Assembly: GCF_000067165.1 (NCBI RefSeq)
Contig: NC_010162.1
Span: 12,574,501-12,638,500 of the forward strand
DNA length: 64,000 bases
Direction: 5' to 3'
Origin: Sorangium cellulosum So ce56
Lineage (GTDB): Bacteria; Myxococcota_A; Polyangia; Polyangiales; Polyangiaceae
Below, piece by piece: positions 29,177-38,415 of this stretch. Both the position numbers and the translations under genes were made by a program. The notes beneath the pieces are model-generated. The model did no database searches, was not told the DNA's origin, and saw only the letters and a list, made by a program, of their open reading frames with translations. Position 1 is the first letter of the stretch; the number at the start of each line of letters is the position of its first letter.

Positions 29177-31534
29177 ATGACGACGCGCGCGCCGGCGGGG
29201 TACGAGGCAGATCAACGGCGAGACGACCTGTCCGCGTACGCGCGGTACCTGTCCGCGATGGACGCGTCGATGCGCCAGAAGGTCGCGCTCACGGCAGCGC
29301 ACCTCCTGTGCGAGGGCCGCGTCGCCGACATGGGCATGGGCTCGGGGCAGGGCAGCGCCGCGCTGGCCCAGCTCTACCCGCGCCTCGAGGTCATCGGCGT
29401 CGACATCGATCCGACGGTCGTCGAGCTCGCGCGCCGCGCTCATCAGCACCCGAACCTGGGCTTTCAGCTGGGCGACATCGCCAGGACGGTATTCCCGCCC
29501 GAGAGCCTCGACGGGATCTTCGACTCGTCGGTGCTCCACCACGTCACCTCGTACGGGGGCTACCGCCACGCGAACGCCGCGGAAGCGCTGGCGGCGCAGG
29601 TGGAGCAGCTCTCGCCGGGCGGGGTGCTCGTGGTGAGGGACTTCGTCGATCCCGGGCCGGAGACGGTGTTTCTGGACGTGCCCGCCGAGGACGGCGACGA
29701 CGGCCGCGATCCCCGCAGCGCCTCGACGGCGGCCCTGCTCGAGCGGTTCGCGGGTGAGTTTCGCTCGCTCTCGCCGGAGCCGGGGTTCCCGCTGGCGCGC
29801 GCCGCGGGCGAGCCCTCCGGCGCGCTCCCCGCGCCGCGCCCGGGGTGGCGCCGGTATCGGCTCGCCCACAAGCATGCTGTCGAGTTCGTGTTGAGGAAGG
29901 ATTACCGCGCTGACTGGGAGGCCGAGGTCAAGGAGGAGTATACCTATTTTTCTCAAGCGCAGTTCGAGGCGCTCTTCGCCCGGCTCGGCCTGCGCGTGCT
30001 GTCGTCGACGCCGCTGCGCAACCCCTGGATCGTGCGGAACAGGTTCGTCGGTCGCTTCGAGCTCCGGGACACCACGGGCGCCCGACTGCCTTATCCGCCT
30101 ACCAACTACCTGATCGTCGGAGAGAAGGTGAAGGCCGGTCAAGGGGTCGCGTTCCGGCTCGCGCCCGCGGAGAGCGCACGGCAGTTCCTGCGGATCGAGC
30201 ACCACCAGGATCGGGCGACAGGGCAGGTGTTCGACCTGGCGGCGCGGCCGCACCCCACGCTGGACATCGTGCCGTTCTTCTTCGCGGGTGAGACGGCGTA
30301 TGTGCTGGCGCGGACCAGCTATCCGCGGCCGATCGCGCGCGCCTGCCGCGAGGAGACGCCTCCCCTCGACGGCAGCGGGCCGGCGGACTACCTGGCCGAG
30401 CCGATCGCGGTCGTGCAGACCGAGTTCCCGGTCGGGCACACGGTCGAGCACGCGCTGGAGCGGGCGGCCGGGGTGCGGGCGGCGGCGATCCAGCGCATGA
30501 TCCCGGGCACGACGTACTACCCGTCGCCGGGCGGCATCCTCGAAGAGGTGCGCTCGATGCTGGTGGAGGTCGAGCCCACGTTCGTGAACGCGCCCTCGGA
30601 GAACGTGTCGGGGTTCGGCACCTCGGGGCGCATCCGCGCCATCGAGGCGCGCCAGCTCCTCCGCGCCGCGCAGGTCGGCGGCCTGCCCGACGCGCGGCTC
30701 GAGCTGAACGTCTACGACCTCCTGGCGCGCTTCGGCCTGCCGTTCGGGCCGTGGATCGGCGACGAGATCCCGCTCGCGGCGGCCGGCGCGGGCGCCGCGG
30801 GCGTCGCTTGCGGTGCCGGCGACGGCGGCGTGGCCGCCGTGCGGCCGACGTCGCTCGCCGCGCTGCTCGGGCGCCCGAGCCGCCGGAGGTTCTCGCGGGT
30901 GGACCCGAGCGCCAGCGCGGGGTTCCTCGAGGTGCGGCGCGCGCGCTTCGAGGAGCTGACCGCGGACGGCGGCGTGGTGGCCGCGCGGGAGCTGGAGTAC
31001 GTGGTGCCTCGGCCGCTCGGGGTGCTCACGGTCTCGACGGCGCTGCTCGCGCGGGCGCCGTCGGGGGAGATCGTGCTCGGCGTGGACGACCACGATCTGC
31101 CGGCCGCCCAGAGCTTCTCGGGCGACAGCGGCATCCTTGTCGCGCCGGCGTGGCGGCTGCCGCGGAGCGTGAGCGCGCTTTCGGCCGCCGAGGCGTTCGT
31201 GCGCGAGCGCCTGGAGGCCGAGTACGGCGTTCGGGTGGGGGCGGCCGTCGAGCTCGGCGGGGCCTACCGCCCTTCGGCAGGGCTGACCCCGGAGCTGGTC
31301 CAGCCGCTCGCCTTCGTCGTCACCGCGGCGCCTGCCTCGGCCGGCGCGCCCGCCTCGGCTGCCGCCATGCCCGAGGTCGCGCCGGGGTCCGATGCCGCTC
31401 GGCGGCTCTCGTGGGTGCCGCTCATCGAGCTCGTCGCGGGGCGAGAGCGCCTGCCGGACGGCCACCTCCGCGTCGCGGCCCTGCGCGCGGCGCACGCGCT
31501 CGGCCTGGCGATCGCGCCGCCCCACCCGCGGTGA
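29177..31534 (+). CDS. SAM methyltransferase fused to large unknown C-terminal region
   Basis: 785 residues. The N-terminal class I methyltransferase (~20-320) has motif I VADMGMGSGQGSAALA (49-64), acidic VIGVDIDPTVVELA and FDSSVLHHVTSY. Residues ~340-785 form one or two further domains (FLRIEHHQDRATGQVFDL, PGTTYYPSPGGILEEVRSM, then LEYVVPRPLGVLTVSTALLA). The PSPGGILEEVRSMLVEVEP patch recalls a NUDIX box but lacks the full GX5EX7REUXEEXGU pattern, so NUDIX is only a possibility. Starts 130 bases after the DUF1552 operon. Substrate unknown. Confidence 0.72.
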   Translation: MTTRAPAGYEADQRRDDLSAYARYLSAMDASMRQKVALTAAHLLCEGRVADMGMGSGQGSAALAQLYPRLEVIGVDIDPTVVELARRAHQHPNLGFQLGDIARTVFPPESLDGIFDSSVLHHVTSYGGYRHANAAEALAAQVEQLSPGGVLVVRDFVDPGPETVFLDVPAEDGDDGRDPRSASTAALLERFAGEFRSLSPEPGFPLARAAGEPSGALPAPRPGWRRYRLAHKHAVEFVLRKDYRADWEAEVKEEYTYFSQAQFEALFARLGLRVLSSTPLRNPWIVRNRFVGRFELRDTTGARLPYPPTNYLIVGEKVKAGQGVAFRLAPAESARQFLRIEHHQDRATGQVFDLAARPHPTLDIVPFFFAGETAYVLARTSYPRPIARACREETPPLDGSGPADYLAEPIAVVQTEFPVGHTVEHALERAAGVRAAAIQRMIPGTTYYPSPGGILEEVRSMLVEVEPTFVNAPSENVSGFGTSGRIRAIEARQLLRAAQVGGLPDARLELNVYDLLARFGLPFGPWIGDEIPLAAAGAGAAGVACGAGDGGVAAVRPTSLAALLGRPSRRRFSRVDPSASAGFLEVRRARFEELTADGGVVAARELEYVVPRPLGVLTVSTALLARAPSGEIVLGVDDHDLPAAQSFSGDSGILVAPAWRLPRSVSALSAAEAFVRERLEAEYGVRVGAAVELGGAYRPSAGLTPELVQPLAFVVTAAPASAGAPASAAAMPEVAPGSDAARRLSWVPLIELVAGRERLPDGHLRVAALRAAHALGLAIAPPHPR

Positions 31535-31546
31535 CCCGCGGCGGGC

Positions 31547-31999
31547 TTACCTGAGCGCTTCCTCGAACATGTTCGTGTTGCCTGTCTGGTACGACATCTC
31601 GAACCTGACCCTGGAGATCTTCCAGCCGCCTGCGTGCCTGGCGAGCTCATAGCGGTAGTGTCCCGCGACCAGCCAGTCCTCGCCGCCCGGCGCGCGCGCG
31701 AACCGATGGTGGGCGCGGACATGGCACTCCACCGAGGCGTGCTCTCCTTTCACCTCGATATCGAGGGGGCCGAGGAAATGTTGTGATGCGTCGATCGCGT
31801 CGTGAAACTTGCTCCAGCCCGCGAGCAGATCGTCCGTCTTCTGCTCCTGCGGCTCGCCCCCGAAGACCGACGTGAAATCGGCCACCACGACGTCGGCATA
31901 GAGGCCGCGGAGCTCGGTCCAGCGCCGCTTATCGATGTGGTGGGCGATCCGGACTACGACATTCTGGATCGCCTGCACGTCATTCGACTCTCGCGTCAT
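31547..31999 (-). CDS. SnoaL/NTF2-like protein
   Basis: 150-residue single-domain alpha+beta-barrel protein of the SnoaL-like/NTF2 superfamily. These act as small isomerases, hydratases or binding proteins. Seen: N-terminal helix DVQAIQNVVVRIAHHIDKRRW, YADVVVADFTSVFGG, QHFLGPLDIEVKGEHASVECHVRAHH and the closing strand GWKISRVRFEMSYQTGN. Start at 31999 chosen for the AAAGGA ribosome site. Converges on the methyltransferase fusion gene. Substrate unknown. Confidence 0.8.
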   Translation of the reverse strand: MTRESNDVQAIQNVVVRIAHHIDKRRWTELRGLYADVVVADFTSVFGGEPQEQKTDDLLAGWSKFHDAIDASQHFLGPLDIEVKGEHASVECHVRAHHRFARAPGGEDWLVAGHYRYELARHAGGWKISRVRFEMSYQTGNTNMFEEALR

Positions 32000-32452
32000 G
32001 GTCGTCCTTTCGTCGCGTGGAGCAGGAGGCGCCGTGCTCCGTGGTGAGCTCTCTCGAGCCGTTCCTTGTCGGAGGAGAGAGGCGGTTAGCATGGACGTAA
32101 AATGGCGAGAAGGGCCCCGCCCCTCGCCGTCTGGGGTTCGGCATCGTTCGAGGGAGGCTGTCGACCCGGAGCGCCGCCGGGGTGAGCCCATGAAGCCCAG
32201 CGAGCTGCGGTGTCGATGACGCGCTGGTGGCCCCCTGATGCTTGGACCCCGCAACCGCGCTCGGCGGACGGCGGTTTCGAGGCCTCAGCGGCGCCGCCAG
32301 CGGCCGCGCGAACATGCCGTATCTGCGGGCGCCGCCCGCGCGCGCGAGGAGATCCGGGCCTCCGCGGCGGCTGGCACGCCGGGCGCTTACCGCGTCGCAC
32401 ATCGCCGGCTCGCCGGCCGCTCCCCGCGGCGCACAGCGGGGCGGAAGACCCC

Positions 32453-33193
32453 ATGGAACTCATGAGCAATTCCCTGAAGATCCCGATGCCCGGCGCCGCG
32501 CCGACGGACCTCGCGAGCCGGAGCAGGAGGCTCGGGTGGAGCGCGCGCGCCGATGCCGGGAGGGCCCGATCGTTCGTCGCCCTGCGCGGGCGCATGCTCG
32601 CGAGCCCGAGCCTGGCCGGGGCGCTCCATTTCATGCAGGTGACGAACCGCCCCTGGGAGCCCCATGAGCTCAGGGCGTGGCTCGACAATCACGTGATCGC
32701 TCCGGGGTGGATGAGGCCCCCGCGCGCGGTGCGCGAGCCGGGCGCGGAGACCGTGGCGCTCGGCGAGCTGGACGAGCGGCCCGAGGCGGTCGCGGTGCTC
32801 ACCGGGCGCGCGCGCCGGCGCGTGGGGAGCGCGCTGCTCGACTTCGTGGCACCGGACCCCGAGGGCAAGTTTCTCCGTGCAGCGCTGTACAGCGCGCGCG
32901 TCCGCTGGGCCGCGGTGGGCGACCGATCCGGCTGGCTGCCGGCGCCGCGCGAGAGCGACTTCCTGAGCGACGTCGTGCTCAGCCTCTTCGCCGCGGCGAT
33001 CCTCTCGGGCCCGGACATCTATCAGCGCCACATGACCGTCTGCTCGCACTGCGGGCGCGTCGCGTTTGCCCAGGAGGCGCGGCCGTCCACCGCGGCCTGC
33101 CCGCGCTGCGACGGCGAGGTCCGGTGGCGCGTCCCCCTGGCCGGAGCGGGCCGGCGCCGCGGCGGCGGCGGGACCGGCGAAGAGCGCGCATGA
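32453..33193 (+). CDS. Hypothetical protein with C-terminal zinc ribbon
   Basis: About 246 residues if it starts at 32453. The frame is open further upstream and the start is uncertain. The middle is helical (FVALRGRMLASPSLAGALHFM, RAWLDNHVIAPGW) with a beta segment. The C-terminus has two Cys pairs, CSHCGR and CPRCDG, ~20 residues apart, a probable zinc ribbon, then a Gly/Arg-rich tail. No family recognised. Nucleic-acid or protein binding is a guess from the ribbon. Confidence 0.55.
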   Translation: MELMSNSLKIPMPGAAPTDLASRSRRLGWSARADAGRARSFVALRGRMLASPSLAGALHFMQVTNRPWEPHELRAWLDNHVIAPGWMRPPRAVREPGAETVALGELDERPEAVAVLTGRARRRVGSALLDFVAPDPEGKFLRAALYSARVRWAAVGDRSGWLPAPRESDFLSDVVLSLFAAAILSGPDIYQRHMTVCSHCGRVAFAQEARPSTAACPRCDGEVRWRVPLAGAGRRRGGGGTGEERA

Positions 33194-33262
33194 GCGGCGC
33201 CCGCGGCGCCTCGCCAGCGGGTGGTCCTTGTGTAAGTTATTGGAATAATTATTGTTTATGGC
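33194..33262. other. AT-rich convergent junction
   Basis: 69 bases between two convergent genes. The right half (about 33,230-33,258) is strikingly AT-rich for this genome and includes the self-complementary AATAATTATT. It could be a shared terminator zone, but no long GC stem with a T-run was found. Confidence 0.35.
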
Positions 33263-34207
33263 TCATGGCAGCGCGACGTACGCGACCGCCTGGTCCCTCA
33301 GCCACGTGCGCTGCCGGCGCACGAAGGTGCGTGTGGCGCGCACGATGGCCGGCGCGAGCTCGTCGGCCGGCAGGCGCCCTTCCAGGTGCTCCCGCACCTG
33401 CCGGTAGCCGACGGAGCCCATCGCCCGCGCGTCGCCGTAGCCGCGGGAGAGGAGCGAGCGGACCTCGTCCACCCAGCCCTGCTCGAGCCACCCGGCGACG
33501 CGGGCCTCGATGCGATGGTCGAGCTCGGCGCGGTCCCGGTGCACCGCGAGCAGGCGCGCGGCGTGCCGGCGCTCCCGGAAGCCGTGCTCCGCGTGCCACG
33601 CGCTCTGCGTCCGGCCCGAGCGCTCGTAGATCTCCAGCGCCCGGCTGACCCGCACGAGGTCGTTGGGCGCGAGGCGGGCCGCGCTCTCCGGATCCACGGC
33701 GGCGAGGCGCGCGTGGAGCGCGGCGCGCCCCTCGGCGTCGGCGATCGCGCGGTGGCGCGCGCGCGCCTCGGGATCGGCGGGCGGCGCGGGCGACAGGCCG
33801 AGCACGAGCGCCTTCACCCAGAGGAACGTGCCGCCGCAGACGACGGGGACCCGGCCGCGGCCGCGGATGTCGTCGATCGCCGCCTCGGCGAGCTCCGCGA
33901 AGCGCTGGGCGTCGATCGCTTGCAGCGGATCGACCGCGTCGACCAGGTGGTGCGCCGCGCGCGCGCGCTCGGCGGGCGTCGGCTTCCCGGAGCCGAGGTC
34001 GAACTCCCGGTAGATCTGCACGCTGTCGGCGCTCACCACCTCGCCGCCGAACCGCTCCGCGAGCCGGATGGCGAGCTCGGTCTTGCCGCTCGCCGTCGGG
34101 CCGACCACGACGAGCAGCTCACCCGGCGCCGGCGGCGCGATCGTCTCCCACGACGGCGGCGCGGCCGCGCCTGCGTCCGGGGCGAGATCGAGCGCCGCCT
34201 CGCTCAC
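33263..34207 (-). CDS. miaA: tRNA dimethylallyltransferase
   Basis: 314-residue MiaA, which prenylates A37 of tRNAs reading UNN codons. P-loop VVGPTASGKTELA (~35-47), then SADSVQIYREFDLGSGKPT and the catalytic LVDAVDP region; VVCGGTFLWVKALVLG and LEIYERSGRT follow. C-terminal tRNA-binding part with GSVGYRQVREHL and RATRTFVRRQRTWLR. The GTG start overlaps the mutL stop (GTGA), giving the mutL-miaA order seen in many proteobacteria. A long in-frame upstream extension is open but lies antiphase to mutL and is not coding. Confidence 0.95.
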   Translation of the reverse strand: MSEAALDLAPDAGAAAPPSWETIAPPAPGELLVVVGPTASGKTELAIRLAERFGGEVVSADSVQIYREFDLGSGKPTPAERARAAHHLVDAVDPLQAIDAQRFAELAEAAIDDIRGRGRVPVVCGGTFLWVKALVLGLSPAPPADPEARARHRAIADAEGRAALHARLAAVDPESAARLAPNDLVRVSRALEIYERSGRTQSAWHAEHGFRERRHAARLLAVHRDRAELDHRIEARVAGWLEQGWVDEVRSLLSRGYGDARAMGSVGYRQVREHLEGRLPADELAPAIVRATRTFVRRQRTWLRDQAVAYVALP

Positions 34208-36267
34208 CGCCTCCCCACGCGGTGCTCCAGCTCCGGCCAGCCGACGCGCATCACGATGGGCCGGCCGTGCGGGCAGTGGCCGGCGAAGTCGACCTCGTCG
34301 AGCGCCGTGAGCAGCGCCCGCGCCTCCTCCGGCGCCACCGGGTCGCCCGCGCGCAGCGAGCCGTGGCAGGCCATCGTCGCGAGCGCGAGGTCGACCGCGC
34401 CCGAGAAGGCGCGCTCGCCCGAGTGGCTGAGCTCGTCCACGAGGTCGCGCACGAGGCGCTCGGGCGCCGCGCGGCGGAGCAGCGTCGGCACCGCGTGCAC
34501 CGCGAGCTGCGCCGCGCCCGCCGGGCGCACGTCGAGCCCGAGCCGGGTGATCGCCTCCTGCGCCTCCTCGACGAGCGACACCTCCGCGGGGGCGGCCTGG
34601 ACGATCACCGGGAAGAGCAGCTTCTGCGTGGCGACGTCGCGCCCGTCGAACGACGCGCGCAGGCGGTGGAACGTCACGCGCTCCGCCGCCGCGTGCTGAT
34701 CGAGGAAGTAGATGCCGTCCGGCCCCTCGCACACGAAGAAGGTGTTGCGCACCTGGGCGAGGAAGCGCAGCGACCGCCAGGCGACCACGCGCTCGGCCGC
34801 GGCGAGCACCGGCCCGCTGGCGGTCGGGTAGGGGACGGGCGGCGACCCCGGCGCGGGCGCCGGCGGCTCGCCCGGCCCGCCGCGCGCCGGCAGCCCGCCG
34901 CGCGCCGATAGATCGAGCGCAGCGATGTCGGCCCACGCCCCGAGCTGCGCTTGCGCTTCCGGCCCGGCCGGCGCGGCCTGGGCGGCGTTCGCGCGCGCCG
35001 GCGGGACGCCGCCGAGGTCGCCGCCGAGGCCCCACGGATCGGCCGGCGGCCCCTGCCGCTCGCCCGATGCGCCCGCGGCGGGCGCCGATGGACCTGCCGC
35101 GGGCGCCTCCGCCGCGGGGCCGCTCGACCAGACCCAGGCGTCTCCGGGCGGGGACGCCGCGTCCTCGAAGAGCTTGCCCTTGCGGCCCTGGAAGCCGCCG
35201 GGGGCCGGCGCGGGCAGGCCGAACGCCGCGGCCACCTGCGCGGCGACGATCTTGTAAAGCGCGTCGGCGACGGCGCGGCCGTCGGCGAAGCGGACCTCGG
35301 CCTTCTGGGGGTGGACGTTCACGTCCACGAGCTCGGCGGGCAGATCGATGAACACCGCGCCGATCGGGTACCGGCCCGGCTCGAGGACGCTGCCGTAGGC
35401 GAGCGCGATCGAGCGCGCCAGCGAGCGGTCGCGCACGTGCCGGCCGTTCACGAACATCCACAGCCAGCTGGCGCCCGAGCGGGCGCGCTCGGGCCGCGAC
35501 ACGAACGCCTCGACCGTGAGCGGCCCCCGCTGGCCCGCGCACGTCGCGAGCTCCTCGCCCGCGAGCATCGCGCGCGCCCGCTCCGCGCGGCTCGAGGTGC
35601 GCAGCCACTCCCGCGCCACGCGCCCGTCGCGCGAGAGGACGAGCGTCACGCCCGGCTCGCCGAGCGCGACCGCCTGCGCGATCTCGGACACGTGGGCCGA
35701 CTCCGTGCCGACGGCGCGCAGGAACTTGCGCCGCGCGGGGACGTTGAAGAAGAGATCGCGCACCTCGACCACGGTGCCGGCGGCGCACCCGCAGGGGATG
35801 ACCTGCGCCGCGCCGCCGCCCTCGATCCGGATCTCCGTCCCCTCGGACTCGCCGTCGCGCCGCGTCCGCAGCGAGAAGCGGCTCACCGAGGCGATGCTCG
35901 GGAGCGCCTCGCCGCGGAAGCCGAAGCTCTGGATGCTGCGGAGGTCGTCGAGCCGGGCGATCTTGCTCGTGGCGTGGCGGAGCACCGCGAGCGAGGCGTC
36001 CTCGCGGCTCATCCCGCGCCCGTCGTCCGCGACGCGCACCAGGCCGACGCCGCCCCCCTCGATGTCGATGCGGATGCGGCGCGCGCCCGCGTCGAGCGCG
36101 TTCTCGACGAGCTCCTTCACGACGCTCGCCGGCCGCTCGACCACCTCGCCCGCCGCGATCTGGTTGGCGAGGTCGTCCGGGAGGATGGCGACCCTCCGCT
36201 CTTCGACCTGCGCCTGCGTGAGCGTCGATCGAGGATCCGCGCCGGCGATCCTCTCCGCGGTGCTCAT
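34204..36267 (-). CDS. mutL: DNA mismatch repair protein MutL
   Basis: 687-residue MutL. The N-terminal GHKL ATPase shows IAAGEVVERPASVVKELVENALDAG, DDGRGM, HATSKI and SFGFRGEALPSIASV. The transducer domain follows (FVNGRHVRDRSL, VDVNVHPQKAEVRF), then a Pro/Ala-rich linker (~355-480) and the dimerisation domain. The C-terminus has DQHAAAER and GHCPHGRP. In the nuclease motif DQHA-x2-E-x4-E the last Glu is His here, so metal-dependent nicking may be lost; this is inference. ATG overlaps the stop of the upstream membrane-protein gene. Confidence 0.95.
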   Translation of the reverse strand: MSTAERIAGADPRSTLTQAQVEERRVAILPDDLANQIAAGEVVERPASVVKELVENALDAGARRIRIDIEGGGVGLVRVADDGRGMSREDASLAVLRHATSKIARLDDLRSIQSFGFRGEALPSIASVSRFSLRTRRDGESEGTEIRIEGGGAAQVIPCGCAAGTVVEVRDLFFNVPARRKFLRAVGTESAHVSEIAQAVALGEPGVTLVLSRDGRVAREWLRTSSRAERARAMLAGEELATCAGQRGPLTVEAFVSRPERARSGASWLWMFVNGRHVRDRSLARSIALAYGSVLEPGRYPIGAVFIDLPAELVDVNVHPQKAEVRFADGRAVADALYKIVAAQVAAAFGLPAPAPGGFQGRKGKLFEDAASPPGDAWVWSSGPAAEAPAAGPSAPAAGASGERQGPPADPWGLGGDLGGVPPARANAAQAAPAGPEAQAQLGAWADIAALDLSARGGLPARGGPGEPPAPAPGSPPVPYPTASGPVLAAAERVVAWRSLRFLAQVRNTFFVCEGPDGIYFLDQHAAAERVTFHRLRASFDGRDVATQKLLFPVIVQAAPAEVSLVEEAQEAITRLGLDVRPAGAAQLAVHAVPTLLRRAAPERLVRDLVDELSHSGERAFSGAVDLALATMACHGSLRAGDPVAPEEARALLTALDEVDFAGHCPHGRPIVMRVGWPELEHRVGRR

Positions 36268-36935
36268 GGCTCGTCGCCGGGGTCGACCGCCCGGGCGACG
36301 GCCTGGAAGTACATCTTGGTGCGCTCCCGCGTCAGCGCCACGGCGGCGGAGCCGAGGATGGCCAGCTCGAAGATCACGAAGCGCACCCGCTCGGCGGTCC
36401 ACCAGAGCCCGGTGTTCGTGAGGCCCGCGCGCTCGGGGATGTCCGGCGGGAGGAGCGCCCCCGCCTGCGCCACCATGTCGATCCAGGCGCCGCGGACGCC
36501 CCGCGTGAGCGCGTACTCGACCGCGGCGAAGGCCAGGTTGGCGACGAGGACCTGGAGGACGAAGCCGCGCGTGCCGGGCCGCCCGCCGAGCGCCAGCCCG
36601 CTCGCGACGACGAGCAGCCCGCCGAGGAGCAGCTTCCCGATGCTGAGGGGGAAGGAGACGTCCTGGTACAGGCTCAGCGCGCGCGCCTGCGCGGCCTCGA
36701 GCACGAGGAACGTGAACTGGAACGGATCCCCCTGGTCGCGCGCTTGCTCGGCCACGGCCATGACGTCGGGGGCCATGCCGGCGCGCAGGTACATGGCCGT
36801 CCCGCACCCGGCCATGAAGCCGCGCACGCCGATGAGCCAGGTGAGCAGCATGGTGGCCACCAGGTACCAGGGGCGCAGCGAGCGCGGGCGCGGAGGGCGG
36901 TGCGAGTCCACGTGGAGGAGGCTGGCGTGTAGCAC
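36264..36935 (-). CDS. Hypothetical integral membrane protein
   Basis: 223 residues from a GTG with CGGAG in front. About four membrane segments: YLVATMLLTWLIGVRGFMAG (~24-43), LSIGKLLLGGLLVVASGLAL (~97-116), VLQVLVANLAFAAVEYAL (~126-143) and FVIFELAILGSAAVAL (~186-201). No family recognised. First gene of the unit leading into mutL and miaA. Its stop overlaps the mutL ATG. Confidence 0.65.
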   Translation of the reverse strand: MLHASLLHVDSHRPPRPRSLRPWYLVATMLLTWLIGVRGFMAGCGTAMYLRAGMAPDVMAVAEQARDQGDPFQFTFLVLEAAQARALSLYQDVSFPLSIGKLLLGGLLVVASGLALGGRPGTRGFVLQVLVANLAFAAVEYALTRGVRGAWIDMVAQAGALLPPDIPERAGLTNTGLWWTAERVRFVIFELAILGSAAVALTRERTKMYFQAVARAVDPGDEP

Positions 36936-37080
36936 GTTCTCCGATCTCGCGCGCTCTCTTCCTTACCTGCGGATCGCGGAGCGGGTAGCCTCCGGATCGC
37001 GAAGCGCCCGCGCGCCTGCGCGCCGGCACAGGTGGCGCGGTGCGGCGGGGCTGTACTAGAACTTCGAGGACGAGGTCCGG

Positions 37081-38412
37081 GTGGCGAAGAGCAAGAGCGA
37101 GCCGCGAGCGAAGCGAACGAAGGGGACCGCAGCGCCCCAGCCCGACGGGGTGGCGAAGGCGGGGCCCGGGGCCGGAGCGGAGGATGAAGGCGCGGACCTC
37201 CGGCCCGACTCGGACGCGGCCCCCCGGCCCGCCGCGAAGCGCCGCGCGCGCTCCACCGCGAAGGAAGGCGGGCGCGCGCGCGGCGGCGAAGCGCAGCCCG
37301 CGGCGAGCAAGGAAGGCGGGCGCGCGCGCGGCGGCGAAGCGCAGCCCGCGGAGAGCGACGACGAGGGCCCGCGCGAGGACGACGAGGCGGACGGCGCGCC
37401 CGAGAGCGGCGCCGCGAGGACGGGCGACGTCGACGAAGGGGACGTCGTGGAGGTCGTCGGCGAGGTGATCGACGACGCGGGCGTCGATCTGAACGACATC
37501 GAGCTCCCGCGGTCCGCGCGGGCCAGCGGCGGCGAGGGCCGCGGCAGCGGCGACGTCGCGCTGTCGCGCACGGACCCGCTGCAGGCTTACCTGCGCGAGG
37601 TGCAGCGCCACGCGCTGCTCACGCCGGACGAGGAGAAGGAGCTGACGATCAAGTACACGAAGACGCAGGACGTCGCGACCGCCGCGCGGCTCGTGACGGC
37701 GAACCTGCGGCTCGTGGTCAAGCTCGCGTACGAGTACCGGCGCGCCTACAAGAACATCATGGACCTCATCCAGGAGGGGAACATCGGCCTGATGCAGGCC
37801 GTGAAGCGCTACGACCCGTACCGCGGCGTGAAGCTCTCCTCCTACGCGGCCTGGTGGATCCGCGCGTACATCCTCCGCTTCATCCTCAACAACTGGCGCC
37901 TCGTGAAGCTCGGCACGACGCAGGCGCAGCGGAAGCTCTTCTTCAACCTCAACAAGGAGAAGGCGAAGCTCTCGGCGATGGGCATCGAGCCCACGGCGGC
38001 GGAGATCGCGAAGCGCCTGTCGGTCGAGGAGAAGGAGGTCGTCGACATGGACCGCCGCCTCGCGAGCGGCGAGGCCTCGCTCGACGCCCCGGTCGGCGAT
38101 CTCGAGGGCCGGACGATCCCGCGCGTCGAGCTGCTCGTGTCGTCGGGGGCCAGCCCGGACACCGCGTTCGAGGCGAGCGAGATGGGCATGCTCGTCCACG
38201 ATCGGCTCTCGAAGTTCCGCGAGACGCTGAAGGGCAAGGACGTGATCATCTTCGACAAGCGCATGGCCGCGGAGGACCCGCTCACGCTCCAGGAGCTCGG
38301 CAACGAGTTCGGCATCTCGCGCGAGCGCGTGCGCCAGCTCGAGGCGCGGCTCCAGTCCAAGCTGCGGACGTACCTCCAGGAGGAGCTCGGCGACGCCGTC
38401 GAGATGGACTAG
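37081..38412 (+). CDS. RpoH-like sigma-70 family factor with long disordered N-terminus
   Basis: 443 residues from a GTG. Residues ~160-440 are a group 2/3 sigma factor: region 1.2/2.1 DPLQAYLREVQRHALLTPDEE, region 2.2-2.4 MDLIQEGNIGLMQAVKRYDPYRGVKLSSYAAWWIRAYI, the RpoH-box-like QAQRKLFFNL, and region 4.2 LQELGNEFGISRERVRQLEARL. This matches the RpoH/SigB-SigC group of myxobacteria, linked there to heat shock or development. The first ~150 residues are charged low-complexity sequence with a 16-residue duplication. rsmI begins 3 bases after the stop. Confidence 0.9.
   Translation: MAKSKSEPRAKRTKGTAAPQPDGVAKAGPGAGAEDEGADLRPDSDAAPRPAAKRRARSTAKEGGRARGGEAQPAASKEGGRARGGEAQPAESDDEGPREDDEADGAPESGAARTGDVDEGDVVEVVGEVIDDAGVDLNDIELPRSARASGGEGRGSGDVALSRTDPLQAYLREVQRHALLTPDEEKELTIKYTKTQDVATAARLVTANLRLVVKLAYEYRRAYKNIMDLIQEGNIGLMQAVKRYDPYRGVKLSSYAAWWIRAYILRFILNNWRLVKLGTTQAQRKLFFNLNKEKAKLSAMGIEPTAAEIAKRLSVEEKEVVDMDRRLASGEASLDAPVGDLEGRTIPRVELLVSSGASPDTAFEASEMGMLVHDRLSKFRETLKGKDVIIFDKRMAAEDPLTLQELGNEFGISRERVRQLEARLQSKLRTYLQEELGDAVEMD
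37261..37350 (+). repeat. 48-bp in-frame tandem duplication in the sigma-factor gene
   Basis: Two copies begin at 37261 and 37309 (AAGGAAGGCGGGCGCGCG and onward), about 42 bases identical. Each encodes KEGGRARGGEAQPA. Period 48 = 16 codons, so the frame is kept. Typical of slippage in a disordered region. Confidence 0.85.
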
Positions 38413-38415
38413 GCC

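Noticed and set aside
30481..30620. NUDIX hydrolase box in the methyltransferase fusion
   Set aside because: Only part of the consensus (PGG and LEEV) is present; the REUXEE core is missing, so kept only as a possibility in the gene entry.
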